From contig NZ_JAUTBL010000001.1 of NCBI RefSeq assembly GCF_030819275.1, positions 682,001 to 746,000 of the forward strand: a DNA stretch of 64,000 bases, in the 5' to 3' direction. Under the pieces are notes generated by a model, which had not been told where the DNA came from, did not search any database, and saw only the letters and a program-made list of their open reading frames with translations. The DNA is from Agrobacterium larrymoorei. Its GTDB lineage: Bacteria; Pseudomonadota; Alphaproteobacteria; Rhizobiales; Rhizobiaceae. Position numbers and translations under genes: made by a program. Of the stretch, positions 9,819 to 17,744 are shown in pieces (position 1 is the stretch's first letter; each line of letters begins with the position of its first letter).

Positions 9819-10247
9819 TCAATTCACGTCGTCAGGAAGAACGGGAAGAGGTGCAACCTCAATCCCCTCTTCAAGCAGTGCTCTGGCGTCCTCAAGCGAC
9901 GCTTGACCGATAATGCCGCGCTCTTCTACTTCGCCATAATGGATCTTGCGCGCCTCTTCGGCAAACTTGTCGCCAACATCCTCGGCATTAGCGCGAATTG
10001 CGGCAACCGCTTCCTTGATCTTCGTCAGAACTTCCTTCTGCGCCGTATCCATGGCGAGTGTGCGCATGGCGTCCTTCTTCCGTCCCGTCGAGACGGAAGG
10101 CGCCATCAATGTCTTGCTGATGGCTTGCGAATTGCAAACCGGACAGCTGATGAGCCCGCGTTCGACTTGGCTGTCGAAATCGGCGCTGCCCGAGAACCAT
10201 CCCTCGAAGGCATGCGCATGTTCACAGGTCAGCGAGTAGCGTATCAA
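9819..10247 (-). CDS. DUF1178 family protein
   Basis: Small soluble protein of unknown function, conserved in alpha- and betaproteobacteria. The N-terminus MIRYSLTCEHAHAFEGWFS and a CPVC pair near residues 35-38 suggest a zinc-ribbon fold made with the earlier Cys/His residues. It is 142 aa, as expected for the family. Its ATG overlaps the stop of the upstream nitrilase-family gene (ATGA), so it is the last gene of the ComF-Grx-nitrilase-DUF1178 operon. No catalytic motif is visible and I assign no function. Confidence 0.88.
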   Translation of the reverse strand: MIRYSLTCEHAHAFEGWFSGSADFDSQVERGLISCPVCNSQAISKTLMAPSVSTGRKKDAMRTLAMDTAQKEVLTKIKEAVAAIRANAEDVGDKFAEEARKIHYGEVEERGIIGQASLEDARALLEEGIEVAPLPVLPDDVN

Positions 10248-11104
10248 GCAAGTGCACTCCGGGAAGCCGCACTGGAGGCCACGGTATCGAGTTGAAAATC
10301 ACGCGCGTTCTTCAGATTCGGAATCTTGCCCCGAACGGCAGAGACCTGTGCGGGATCAATATCGGCAACGATGATCTCTTCGCCAACACCTCCGGCAGCC
10401 GCCAGAACCTTGCCCCATGGATCGATGATCATGGAATGCCCGAAGGTCTCACGGCCATCCTCATGCTGGCCGCCTTGCGCCGCGGCAATGACAAAGGCAC
10501 CATTCTCGATCGCGCGGGCACGCAGAAGAATTTCCCAATGCGCTTCGCCCGTCTGCTTGGTGAAGGCCGCGGGAACCGTCAGGACCTGCGCGCCAGCGAC
10601 GGCTTCAGCCCGGAAGAGCGAGGGGAAACGCACATCGTAGCAGATGGCAAAGCCGAAGGTCGCCAGAGGCAATTCCGCGATGCGTGCCGCTTCACCCGGC
10701 TGGTAGGTAGCGCTTTCACGCCAGCTTTCGCCATTGTCGAGATCGACATCGAACATGTGAATCTTGTCATAGGTGCAGATGCGGTCGCCGTCCGGTGCGA
10801 AGAGAAAACCACGATTGGCGATCTTGCCGTCGGGGCGCGCAATTGCGGTCGAGCCGACATGCACATAGACCCCGAGTTCCCGCGCAAGCTTCGCCGCGGT
10901 TGCAACGATGATGTCGCAAGTCTCGTCTTTCAGAACGGCCTGAAGTGCGGCACGGTCGCGCTGCAAAGCGCCCGTCATCTCCGGCGTCTGCACATAGACG
11001 GCGCCTTGCGCGACCGCCTCGCGGATAAGCCTTTCCATCGCTTCGGCGTTTCGCTTGGGATCGGTTCCCGAGCACATCTGGATTGCGGCGGCCTTGAAAC
11101 TCAT
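10244..11104 (-). CDS. Carbon-nitrogen hydrolase family protein (Nit1/omega-amidase-like)
   Basis: Nitrilase-superfamily amidohydrolase. The catalytic triad is visible as Glu42 (TPEMTG), Lys114 (YDKIHMFDVDL) and Cys155 (AICYDVRFP). The YDKIHMFD signature is typical of the Nit1/NitFhit branch, which includes deaminated-glutathione amidase; that specific activity is inference. I chose the ATG at 11104 (MSFKAAAIQM) because the beta strand AAAIQM starts the fold and GGGAAGAGAG lies upstream; the longer frame to 11221 has no support. The product is 286 aa. It sits between grxC and the DUF1178 gene, in keeping with a role in thiol metabolism. Confidence 0.92.
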   Translation of the reverse strand: MSFKAAAIQMCSGTDPKRNAEAMERLIREAVAQGAVYVQTPEMTGALQRDRAALQAVLKDETCDIIVATAAKLARELGVYVHVGSTAIARPDGKIANRGFLFAPDGDRICTYDKIHMFDVDLDNGESWRESATYQPGEAARIAELPLATFGFAICYDVRFPSLFRAEAVAGAQVLTVPAAFTKQTGEAHWEILLRARAIENGAFVIAAAQGGQHEDGRETFGHSMIIDPWGKVLAAAGGVGEEIIVADIDPAQVSAVRGKIPNLKNARDFQLDTVASSAASRSALA

Positions 11105-11141
11105 GTCTCTCTTCCCAATGTCCATTTCAAATGATCTGCCG

Positions 11142-11396
11142 TTATGCAGCAAGAAGCGGATCGAGCTTTCCGTCCCGATCAAGCGCATGAAGATCGTCGC
11201 AGCCACCGACATGCTGCTCACCGATAAAGATTTGCGGAAAGGTGTTGCGACCGGACTTGTCCATCATCTCCTGACGATACTGCGGGTTTTCCGTCGCATT
11301 ATATTCGGTGAAGTTCACATTCTTGCTTTGCAGCAGCGCCTTGGCGCGGGCGCAATAGCCGCAGAAATCGCGCGTATAGATCGTAACGGATGCCAT
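11142..11396 (-). CDS. grxC: Glutaredoxin 3
   Basis: Glutathione-dependent dithiol oxidoreductase of 84 aa. The active site is CGYC at residues 12-15, preceded by VTIYTRDF. The substrate-binding cis-Pro context TFPQIFIGEQHVGGCDDL is near residues 52-69. It lies 37 bp upstream of the nitrilase-family gene and 43 bp downstream of the ComF-like gene on the same strand, so all four are probably cotranscribed. Confidence 0.95.
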   Translation of the reverse strand: MASVTIYTRDFCGYCARAKALLQSKNVNFTEYNATENPQYRQEMMDKSGRNTFPQIFIGEQHVGGCDDLHALDRDGKLDPLLAA

Positions 11397-11439
11397 ATAT
11401 CTGAACCTCTAAATCTGCGTGGACCACGAAGTTGGCATG

Positions 11440-12198
11440 TCATATAGGCCCGGATATGGCCATTGCAAAGGTCAAAACAGTGACTTCCGCCGCGCCTGAT
11501 TTTTTGAGCCGCTTCGCGGCCGCCGAGACTGTCGCGCCAGTGGTGTAGACATCATCCACAAGCACCACGCGCTTGCCAAAAATCTCGCCCTCCCGCGCGG
11601 GCGAAAGCGCAAAGGCACCTTGGACATTTTTCCTCCGCGCAACGGCCGAGAGGCCGACCTGACGGCTGGTCGACTTCACCCTGATCAGAGTTGCCGGAAG
11701 GAAAGGCTTGTTGGCAATCTCCGCGAGATGGCGCGCGAGCTCGGCGGACTGATTGAAACGGCGCGAGAAAAACCGCCAGCGATGAAGCGGAACAGGAATG
11801 ATGCAATCGCATTCGCTAAGCGGTGCGCCGCCTGCACGCGCCATCCATAACGCCATCAGGCCCGCGAGATCCGTGCGGTCCTGATACTTTAATTGGTGGA
11901 CCAACTTGCGGGCTGGCCCGTCGTAAATTGTCGCGGATCTGAGGCGATCGAAGCTCGGTGGATTGGATATCGCTTCAGCGCTGACCATCCCTTCACCGTG
12001 GTCATAGACAAATGGAATGCCCAAAACCTCGCAATAGGGCCGCTCGATGAATTTTATCTCTGGCCAGCATTGAACACAGAATGCCCCGGCGCCACCTGTA
12101 GCGCAACCACAGCCGGCACAGGCCGGCGGGTAGATCAGGTTACTGACACCTCTAAGCAACCAATGCAGAGGCTGCACGACAATCTGCCTTGAAACCAT
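11440..12198 (-). CDS. ComF family protein (double zinc ribbon plus phosphoribosyltransferase domain)
   Basis: ComF-type protein, in other bacteria linked to DNA uptake and handling of single-stranded DNA; in rhizobia the role is untested. The N-terminal zinc ribbon has Cys27, Cys30, Cys32, Cys41 and Cys44 (CAGCGC...CVQC). The type I phosphoribosyltransferase PRPP loop VLVDDVYTTGAT is near the C-terminus. The ATG at 12198 (MVSRQIVVQ) gives 252 aa, the normal family length; the frame continues upstream to 12441 but that part has no homology-like features. It is divergent from the methyltransferase at 12280 and heads the operon of four. Confidence 0.92.
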   Translation of the reverse strand: MVSRQIVVQPLHWLLRGVSNLIYPPACAGCGCATGGAGAFCVQCWPEIKFIERPYCEVLGIPFVYDHGEGMVSAEAISNPPSFDRLRSATIYDGPARKLVHQLKYQDRTDLAGLMALWMARAGGAPLSECDCIIPVPLHRWRFFSRRFNQSAELARHLAEIANKPFLPATLIRVKSTSRQVGLSAVARRKNVQGAFALSPAREGEIFGKRVVLVDDVYTTGATVSAAAKRLKKSGAAEVTVLTFAMAISGPI

Positions 12199-12279
12199 CG
12201 CCTTCCCCTTGCGCCCCTTCGCTTGACAATAGGGGGAAAGGGGTGCCTTTGCGACAGCAAAGTTATGACAGGTTCGCCA

Positions 12280-13152
12280 ATGGACATTCTCTTCGACCCC
12301 GATCTCATCAAACGGCATCGCGAGCGCGCATGGCAGCTCGGAGATCGCCAGGCTCATTTTCTGCTGGATATAGCGGCAGACGAAATTGCCGACCGGATTG
12401 CCATTGTCGAGCGGCATTTCGATGCAGCAATCGAGCTTCACGGCGCAACGGGCGTTACCGCTCGTCGGGTCATGGAGACAGGTAAGGTGGGCTCGATGAC
12501 CCGCATCGAGACCAGTGAGGATTTTCTTGGCCGTGAGGCGAAGGCGAAGGTCGCATCCCTTGAAGATTTAGCGCTAGATCCTGCATCCGCCAATCTCGTT
12601 ATCTCGCCATTGTCTTTGCATTTGACCAATGACACACCGGGAACGCTGATCCAGATCCGCAAGGCACTCAAGCCGGATGGCCTGTTTCTGGCCGCCCTTC
12701 CCGGCAGCGGCACGCTGCAGGAACTTCGCGACGTTCTTCTGGCGACAGAGGTGGAACTGCTTGGCGGCGCAAGCCCACGCGTCATCCCCTTTGCCGATGT
12801 GCGCGATATCGGTGCGCTCTTGCAGCGCGCCGGATTTGCCTTGCCGGTCACGGATACGGAAACCTATACGGTGCGCTACGATTCCATCTTCCCTTTGATG
12901 CGCGACCTGCGCGCCATGGGAATGGCAAACCCGCTTAAGGGCCGCAGCCGCATTCCGCTTACCCGCCGCTTCTTCATGCGTGCAGCGGAGCTTTACGCGG
13001 AACGGTACAGCGATCCGGACGGTCGGATCAGGGCGACCTTCTCCATCATCTACATGTCCGGCTGGGCACCGCATGAGAGCCAGCAGAAGCCGCTGAAACC
13101 AGGTTCGGCCAATGTCAGGCTTGCGGATGCGCTAAAGGCAAAAAGCTCCTGA
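12280..13152 (+). CDS. SAM-dependent methyltransferase (BioC/NDUFAF5-like)
   Basis: Class I methyltransferase of 290 aa resembling bacterial homologues of BioC and of the mitochondrial complex I factor NDUFAF5. It starts MDILFDPDLIKRHRERAW, as these proteins do. Residues after about 40 form an atypical SAM motif: the usual GxGxG is replaced by LHGATGVTARRV, and the DLVISPLSLH-like strand reads ANLVISPLSLH. These features fit the alphaproteobacterial branch of the family. An in-frame ATG at 12265 is possible. The ComF-like gene starts 81 bp away on the other strand, which leaves only a short shared promoter region. The substrate is unknown. Confidence 0.8.
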   Translation: MDILFDPDLIKRHRERAWQLGDRQAHFLLDIAADEIADRIAIVERHFDAAIELHGATGVTARRVMETGKVGSMTRIETSEDFLGREAKAKVASLEDLALDPASANLVISPLSLHLTNDTPGTLIQIRKALKPDGLFLAALPGSGTLQELRDVLLATEVELLGGASPRVIPFADVRDIGALLQRAGFALPVTDTETYTVRYDSIFPLMRDLRAMGMANPLKGRSRIPLTRRFFMRAAELYAERYSDPDGRIRATFSIIYMSGWAPHESQQKPLKPGSANVRLADALKAKSS

Positions 13153-13187
13153 GAACGGGCTTCTCCGTACGTAAAACAGACTGGCCG

Positions 13188-13385
13188 TCAGGATGACATG
13201 GCGCTGTTCAGCGCGTTGACAACCGCGGTGAAGACACCCAGAAGACCGTCGCGCACATTTGTCAGCCCGAGGATCAAGGCGCCGCCAATGATGCCGATCA
13301 GAAGACCATATTCCACTGCGGTCGCGCCGCGCTTGTCGGCTGCAAAATTCCGAAAGTAACGCCAGATATTATGTTTCCCGTACAA
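13188..13385 (-). CDS. Flp family type IVb pilin
   Basis: Small pilin with the class IVb prepilin signature: ADKRG, then A-TAVEYGLLIGIIGGALILG, a hydrophobic helix right after the processing site containing the conserved Glu and Tyr. I favour the TTG at 13385 because AGGGA lies 7 nt upstream, giving 65 aa with a 20-residue leader. An ATG at 13436 with no good Shine-Dalgarno site would add 17 residues. No Tad/Cpa assembly genes are in the window, so this is an orphan pilin locus here. The gene is convergent with the methyltransferase. Confidence 0.82.
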   Translation of the reverse strand: MYGKHNIWRYFRNFAADKRGATAVEYGLLIGIIGGALILGLTNVRDGLLGVFTAVVNALNSAMSS

Positions 13386-13656
13386 ATCGCAAATCCCTGC
13401 CGGACAGACGCAATATAATCGCCTCGAAATCAACATGCGTCCAAGGATGCGCCGAGGAGATGTCGATTTCGTTACCGCGTCCGTAGCATTTCTACGAGAC
13501 GTTGCGAACGACATGAAACGATGTGAAATTACGGAAGAGACGGTTAAATCGTCTCACGCATCTGGCAGATCATGAGACGCCCTGTCTTCAGTCGCATCTG
13601 CGCATCGCGCTTTGCGATATCGGTTCCGCGTTCAGGGCTGATGCTCTGACGGCTTC

Positions 13657-13974
13657 TCAGCAGTCGCGACCGCTGGAATATCCATCGACAATGCAGACGG
13701 AGCCCGGCATCGGCTGCGTGATGCTGCGGCGAATGCTGTAAGTAGATGGCTGATCGCCGCGCTTGATCGAACCGGTGCTGATCATATCGATATTGTCCGG
13801 CACCTGTGCAAAGCGGGCCGGTGAGGTCTTGCCAGCCAGCATCGGTGTTACGATCAGCGAAAGCGCAATGGCCACCATACCAAACAGAAGAGCAACGTTC
13901 AAAACGCCGATCCGGCGTGACTTGGCGGAATAAGACTGGCGGTCTTCAACGGTCTTCCAGAAATCCTCATTCAT
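13657..13974 (-). CDS. Hypothetical single-pass membrane protein
   Basis: 105 aa, starting MNEDFWKTVEDRQSYSAKSR. There is one membrane helix at about residues 23-47 (IGVLNVALLFGMVAIALSLIV), then a roughly 55-residue tail rich in S, T and P with a C-terminal CIVDGYSSGRDC segment whose two Cys could pair outside the membrane. I do not recognise a family. Codon usage and the clean start (an ATG near the end of an otherwise empty region) support a real gene. The 13515-13656 gap downstream is empty, and so is most of 13975-14116. Confidence 0.75.
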   Translation of the reverse strand: MNEDFWKTVEDRQSYSAKSRRIGVLNVALLFGMVAIALSLIVTPMLAGKTSPARFAQVPDNIDMISTGSIKRGDQPSTYSIRRSITQPMPGSVCIVDGYSSGRDC

Positions 13975-14116
13975 ACTCGGCCTCGCTACGCGCCATTTAC
14001 CAAATCTTCAGCACTGCAATTTGCCAGAGCTTGCTAAACGATCGGTTAACGGCGTGCCGTTTCAGGACGCGCAGGCCTGTTGAAAAGAACCGATTTTCGT
14101 TCTTATCACAGGAATT

Positions 14117-14530
14117 TTAGAGGAGGTCCTGAAGATAAGGAATGAGAGGCTCGTCGGCGGGCGGCATAGGGTAATCGCGCAAAGCCTGTGGCCTGACCCA
14201 TTTAACGGTCTGCCCTTCCCGGCCATGCGGTATGCCTTCATAGCGACGGCAGACATACAGCGGCATTAAGAGATGAAATGTCTCGTAGGTGTGGCTGGCA
14301 AAGGTGAGCGGTGCGAGGCATGCAATCTTGGTGGTAATGCCCAGCTCTTCGTTCAGTTCACGCACCAATGTCTCTTCAGGCGTTTCGCCCTGCTCCACCT
14401 TGCCGCCGGGAAACTCCCAGAGCCCAGCAAGCGACTTGCCCTCAGGTCTCTGGGCCAAAAGTATCCGCCCATCCTGATCCACGAGGGCACAGGCCGCAAC
14501 CAGCAGGATCTTCTTGAGCGGCTCATCCAT
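14117..14530 (-). CDS. mutT: (Deoxy)nucleoside triphosphate pyrophosphohydrolase, MutT-type Nudix protein
   Basis: Hydrolyses oxidised nucleotides such as 8-oxo-dGTP so that they are not incorporated. The Nudix box is complete: GGKVEQGETPEE followed by RELNEELGI (about residues 38-60), with WEFPGG before it. The product is 137 aa. The start at 14530 shares one base with the stop of the upstream GNAT gene (TGATG), so the two are translationally coupled; the in-frame start at 14551 would need a larger overlap. Confidence 0.93.
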   Translation of the reverse strand: MDEPLKKILLVAACALVDQDGRILLAQRPEGKSLAGLWEFPGGKVEQGETPEETLVRELNEELGITTKIACLAPLTFASHTYETFHLLMPLYVCRRYEGIPHGREGQTVKWVRPQALRDYPMPPADEPLIPYLQDLL

Positions 14531-15300
14531 CACGGGTCGTCCTTGCCCCAATAGCGATAGGTATAGGCCTCTTCGAAACCGAACGTCTCATAAAGAGCGA
14601 GCGCCGGCACATTGGTCGAGACGACCTGCAGCCACGCGGTCTTTGCGCCGCTGATCCGAGCCCAACGCAGTGCAGAGGTCAGAATTTCACGGCCCACGCC
14701 TTTGCGGCGCGCTGCACTCGCCACTTCGAGCGACAGAAGACCTGCGAGATCATTGTCCTGAACGCAGATAACGGTGGCGTGTGGATCACCCTCCACCTCT
14801 TCCTTGATGAAGAGGCCGAGATTGGGCTTGATCGAACTGACGATCTCGGCAATCGGCGAGCGGAGGGATGGGTCTTCATTCCCCACCTTGAGACTCGCTT
14901 CAACGAACCGGCCGATGTCATGAGTGGGAAGATGAGCCATCGTCTCCGGTAATTCGGCATGGACGAGGTCAGCCGTCATCACCTTCACCTCTTCGAAAAC
15001 AGTCCAGCCATTGTCGTAGAGATGAGCCCTCAATTCTGAAGGCATAAGCGTTGTTTCGCGAATGATCAGCGGTCTGCCGAAATCCTCGAATCGTCTGCGC
15101 GCCTTTTCAAGCCGCACACCGCAATTGCCGTAATCGGAAGGGTCCAGGGGCACGACGCAGTTGATGCGCTTGGATGGATGCGAGCCCGTCAGCCGGATCT
15201 GCCAACTGCCGTCATAGATGACCGATGAAGCCGGCCAAGCACGAAAGCTCACCGCCTCCAGACGGCGAACGAGCGGCAAATTGACGGCACTGCTATGCAT
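14530..15300 (-). CDS. GNAT family N-acetyltransferase
   Basis: 256 aa. The C-terminal half carries the GNAT acetyl-CoA site: the strand LLSLEVASAARRKGVG with R-R-K-G-V-G as the pyrophosphate loop, then SALRWARISGAKTAWLQVVSTNVPALALYETFGFEEAYTYRYW (read in pieces; the YETFGF ending is diagnostic). The N-terminal half is a diverged second GNAT-like region. The ATG at 15300 has GGAGG 8 nt upstream and is better than the GTG at 15315. It lies 18 bp after argJ and overlaps mutT; this argJ-GNAT-mutT order is common in rhizobia. The substrate is unknown. Confidence 0.88.
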   Translation of the reverse strand: MHSSAVNLPLVRRLEAVSFRAWPASSVIYDGSWQIRLTGSHPSKRINCVVPLDPSDYGNCGVRLEKARRRFEDFGRPLIIRETTLMPSELRAHLYDNGWTVFEEVKVMTADLVHAELPETMAHLPTHDIGRFVEASLKVGNEDPSLRSPIAEIVSSIKPNLGLFIKEEVEGDPHATVICVQDNDLAGLLSLEVASAARRKGVGREILTSALRWARISGAKTAWLQVVSTNVPALALYETFGFEEAYTYRYWGKDDP

Positions 15301-15318
15301 AGGTTTGGCCTCCACCGT

Positions 15319-16560
15319 TTAGCTCCGGTAGTCGCCGTTGATTTCGACATATTCCTTGGTGAGATCGCAAGTCCAAACTGTTGCCTTGCCATTGCCGAGC
15401 CCGATATCCACCTTCACCGGAATATCCTGCTGCTTCATCACCGCACTGGCCTCCGCTTCGGAATAGGCCGGGTCGCGTTCACCATTGACGGCAACGCGCA
15501 CATGTCCAAACGAGATGGCGAGCCGATCACGATCGGCAAGCTCGCCGGATTTACCGACGGCCATGACGATGCGGCCCCAATTGGCGTCTTCTCCGGCAAC
15601 TGCGGTTTTCACCAGCGGAGAGTTGGCGATGGAAAGCGCGATCTTCTTGGCGGCAGCATCGCTTTCAGCGCCAGTGACCGTGACCTCCACCATCTTGCGC
15701 GCACCTTCGCCGTCACGCACGACCTGAAGAGCGAGATCTTTCAGAAGATCGTTGAGGGCAGCGCGAAAGCCTTCGAGCTTCGCGTCATCGGCATTTTCAA
15801 TACGCGCCTGACCTTCGGCTGCGGCAGCGCCGGTGGCAAACAGCATCAGGGTGTCAGACGTTGATGTATCGCTGTCGACCGTCACGGAGTTGAAGGTCGG
15901 GCCGACGCCTGCGGAAAGAAGCGCCTGCAAGGCAAGCGACGCAATGTCCGCGTCAGTGACGACATAAGAAAGCATGGTCGCCATATCGGGTGCAATCATG
16001 CCAGCGCCCTTGGCGATACCATTGATCGTGACCTTGACGCCGCCGATCTCGGCGGTGCGGGTTGCGACTTTCGGATAGGTGTCCGTGGTCATAATGGCCT
16101 TTGCGGCCTCGAACCAGAAATCACCCTTGGCATCCGTATTCATCTGATCGAGAACGCCGGCAAATTTCGAGGCATCGAGCGGCTCGCCGATCACACCGGT
16201 GGACGCCAGGAAGACTTCTCGTTCGCTGCATCCGACAGCAGCTGCGGCGGATTTGCCCGTGAGGTCGGTCGCGGCCTTGCCTTTTTGTCCGGTGAAGGCG
16301 TTTGCGTTTCCGGAATTGACCACGACGGCTCGCGCAATGCCGCCCGGAAGGTTGGCTCGGCAATAGTCGACGGGCGCGGACGGACAACGGGACTTGGTGA
16401 ACACACCCGCAACGGTGGCCGGTTCGTCAAACACCATCAAGAGAACGTCGGTTCGGTTCTTGTACTTGATGCCAGCGGCAGCCGTCGCCATGCGCACACC
16501 GCGGATGACGGGCATCTCAGGATAGGATTTTGGAGCAAGGGGGGAGACGGCAGCGGACAT
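15319..16560 (-). CDS. argJ: Bifunctional glutamate N-acetyltransferase / amino-acid N-acetyltransferase ArgJ
   Basis: Transfers acetyl from N-acetylornithine to glutamate (cyclic arginine pathway) and may also use acetyl-CoA. The proenzyme cleaves itself at the A-T bond of [13 protein letters not shown], making Thr195 the N-terminal nucleophile of the beta chain; that motif is intact. It is 413 aa, the usual length. The hairpin ending the upstream parvulin gene lies 42-63 bp before it, so argJ probably has its own promoter and runs on into the GNAT and mutT genes. Confidence 0.95.
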   Translation of the reverse strand: MSAAVSPLAPKSYPEMPVIRGVRMATAAAGIKYKNRTDVLLMVFDEPATVAGVFTKSRCPSAPVDYCRANLPGGIARAVVVNSGNANAFTGQKGKAATDLTGKSAAAAVGCSEREVFLASTGVIGEPLDASKFAGVLDQMNTDAKGDFWFEAAKAIMTTDTYPKVATRTAEIGGVKVTINGIAKGAGMIAPDMATMLSYVVTDADIASLALQALLSAGVGPTFNSVTVDSDTSTSDTLMLFATGAAAAEGQARIENADDAKLEGFRAALNDLLKDLALQVVRDGEGARKMVEVTVTGAESDAAAKKIALSIANSPLVKTAVAGEDANWGRIVMAVGKSGELADRDRLAISFGHVRVAVNGERDPAYSEAEASAVMKQQDIPVKVDIGLGNGKATVWTCDLTKEYVEINGDYRS

Positions 16561-16601
16561 GGAAATCGACCTGCGTTGAGAAGATAAGCTGAAAGTGAGA
16601 A

Positions 16602-16624
16602 AAGGGCGGCTCAGCGCCGCCCTT
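16602..16624 (-). terminator. Terminator of the parvulin gene
   Basis: AAGGGCGGC (16602-16610) and GCCGCCCTT (16616-16624) form a perfect 9-bp stem with a 5-nt loop, followed on the minus strand by TTTTCTC. It sits 16 bp after the parvulin stop. Confidence 0.85.
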
Positions 16625-16640
16625 ATTATGTGTGAGGCAC

Positions 16641-17504
16641 TTACTGCTGCGGCTGAGCGTCTTGTGCCTTATTGACTTCGTCATATTCCTTGCGGAGCGT
16701 CTCGTCCTTGATATCGATCTTCTGTTCGGCCTTAGCCTTCTTGATGAGATCCATATACTTGTCGCGCATGACAAGCTGGCGAACCTGCGGCTCGACCTGA
16801 TCGAACGCTGGCGGTGGCGAAATACGCTTGTCTTCGACCTTGATCACATGGAAGCCGAACTGCGATTTGACCGGCTCCTTGGTGTAGGTGCCCTTCTCCA
16901 GCTTGAAGGCGGCTTCCTCGAATTCCGGAACCATGCGGCCCTTGCCAAACCAGCCGAGATCGCCGCCGTCGTCCTTGTTGGAGTCGGTCGACTTTTCCTT
17001 TGCCAATTCGGCAAAATCCTTGCCGGCATCGAGCTGCTTGATCACGTCCTTGGCTTCTTCTTCCGTCGCAACCAGAATGTGGGCAGCCTTGACTTCTTCT
17101 TCCTTCGGAAGTGCGGCGACTTCCTTGTCGTAACGGGCCTTCACCTCGGCGTCGGTGATGGCGTCAGCCACGTGCTTGCGGAAATAGGCGTTGTGCAATT
17201 CGCGGTCGGAGATGAAGTTCAGGCGCTTCTTGAAGTCGTCGGTCTTGTCAAGACCTTCGGCAGTCGCGCCCTCAACCAGCAGCTTCACTTCGATCGCGCT
17301 GGAAAGAGCGGCAACCTTCTTCTGCTCATCTGGAAGCTGGGCCAGCTGGGAGTCGAGATTGCTCATGGCCAGATCGAGTTCCGACTGACGAATCTCGAGA
17401 TCGCCAACCGTGGCCACCACGGCGTCTTCCGCTGCGAAAGCAGGGAAGTGAAGACCAAGACCGGCCACGATCACGGCAGCGGCGATTCTATTGTAGCGCA
17501 ACAT
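16641..17504 (-). CDS. Periplasmic parvulin-type peptidyl-prolyl cis-trans isomerase
   Basis: Exported foldase of the SurA/PrsA/PpiC kind. A signal peptide ([17 protein letters not shown], cleaved after FAFA-like PAFAA) is followed by a SurA-N-like helical region and one rotamase domain at about residues 140-240 ([44 protein letters not shown]). The tail is charged and Q-rich. The ATG at 17504 was chosen because the signal peptide begins there; an upstream in-frame ATG at 17570 would bury it. The product is 287 aa. It is divergent from secA, which is a functionally sensible pairing because SecA feeds the periplasm. Confidence 0.93.
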   Translation of the reverse strand: MLRYNRIAAAVIVAGLGLHFPAFAAEDAVVATVGDLEIRQSELDLAMSNLDSQLAQLPDEQKKVAALSSAIEVKLLVEGATAEGLDKTDDFKKRLNFISDRELHNAYFRKHVADAITDAEVKARYDKEVAALPKEEEVKAAHILVATEEEAKDVIKQLDAGKDFAELAKEKSTDSNKDDGGDLGWFGKGRMVPEFEEAAFKLEKGTYTKEPVKSQFGFHVIKVEDKRISPPPAFDQVEPQVRQLVMRDKYMDLIKKAKAEQKIDIKDETLRKEYDEVNKAQDAQPQQ

Positions 17505-17744
17505 ATTGAACCTTTCGGAGACAAAGCCGGCTCCAGACGTGGTTTTCCGGCTGAAAAAACTTCCAAACACCGGAATGTGGCCATTCTGTAACGGGCAGAA
17601 CCGTTGACATCATTTGCCCCCCCTCTTATCTGTCACGCAATCTCGCGTCCAGATGCGTTTCGGGGTGTCGTCCGTCATTTGTGCGTTATTGCCGATGACG
17701 CATAAAGCGCCCGACGAAACGAAATTTCAGAAAGGGCCAGTTGG

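Noticed and set aside
13515-13656. Possible small gene between the Flp pilin and the membrane protein gene
   Set aside because: The open frames here have no ribosome-binding site, no domain and poor codon bias.
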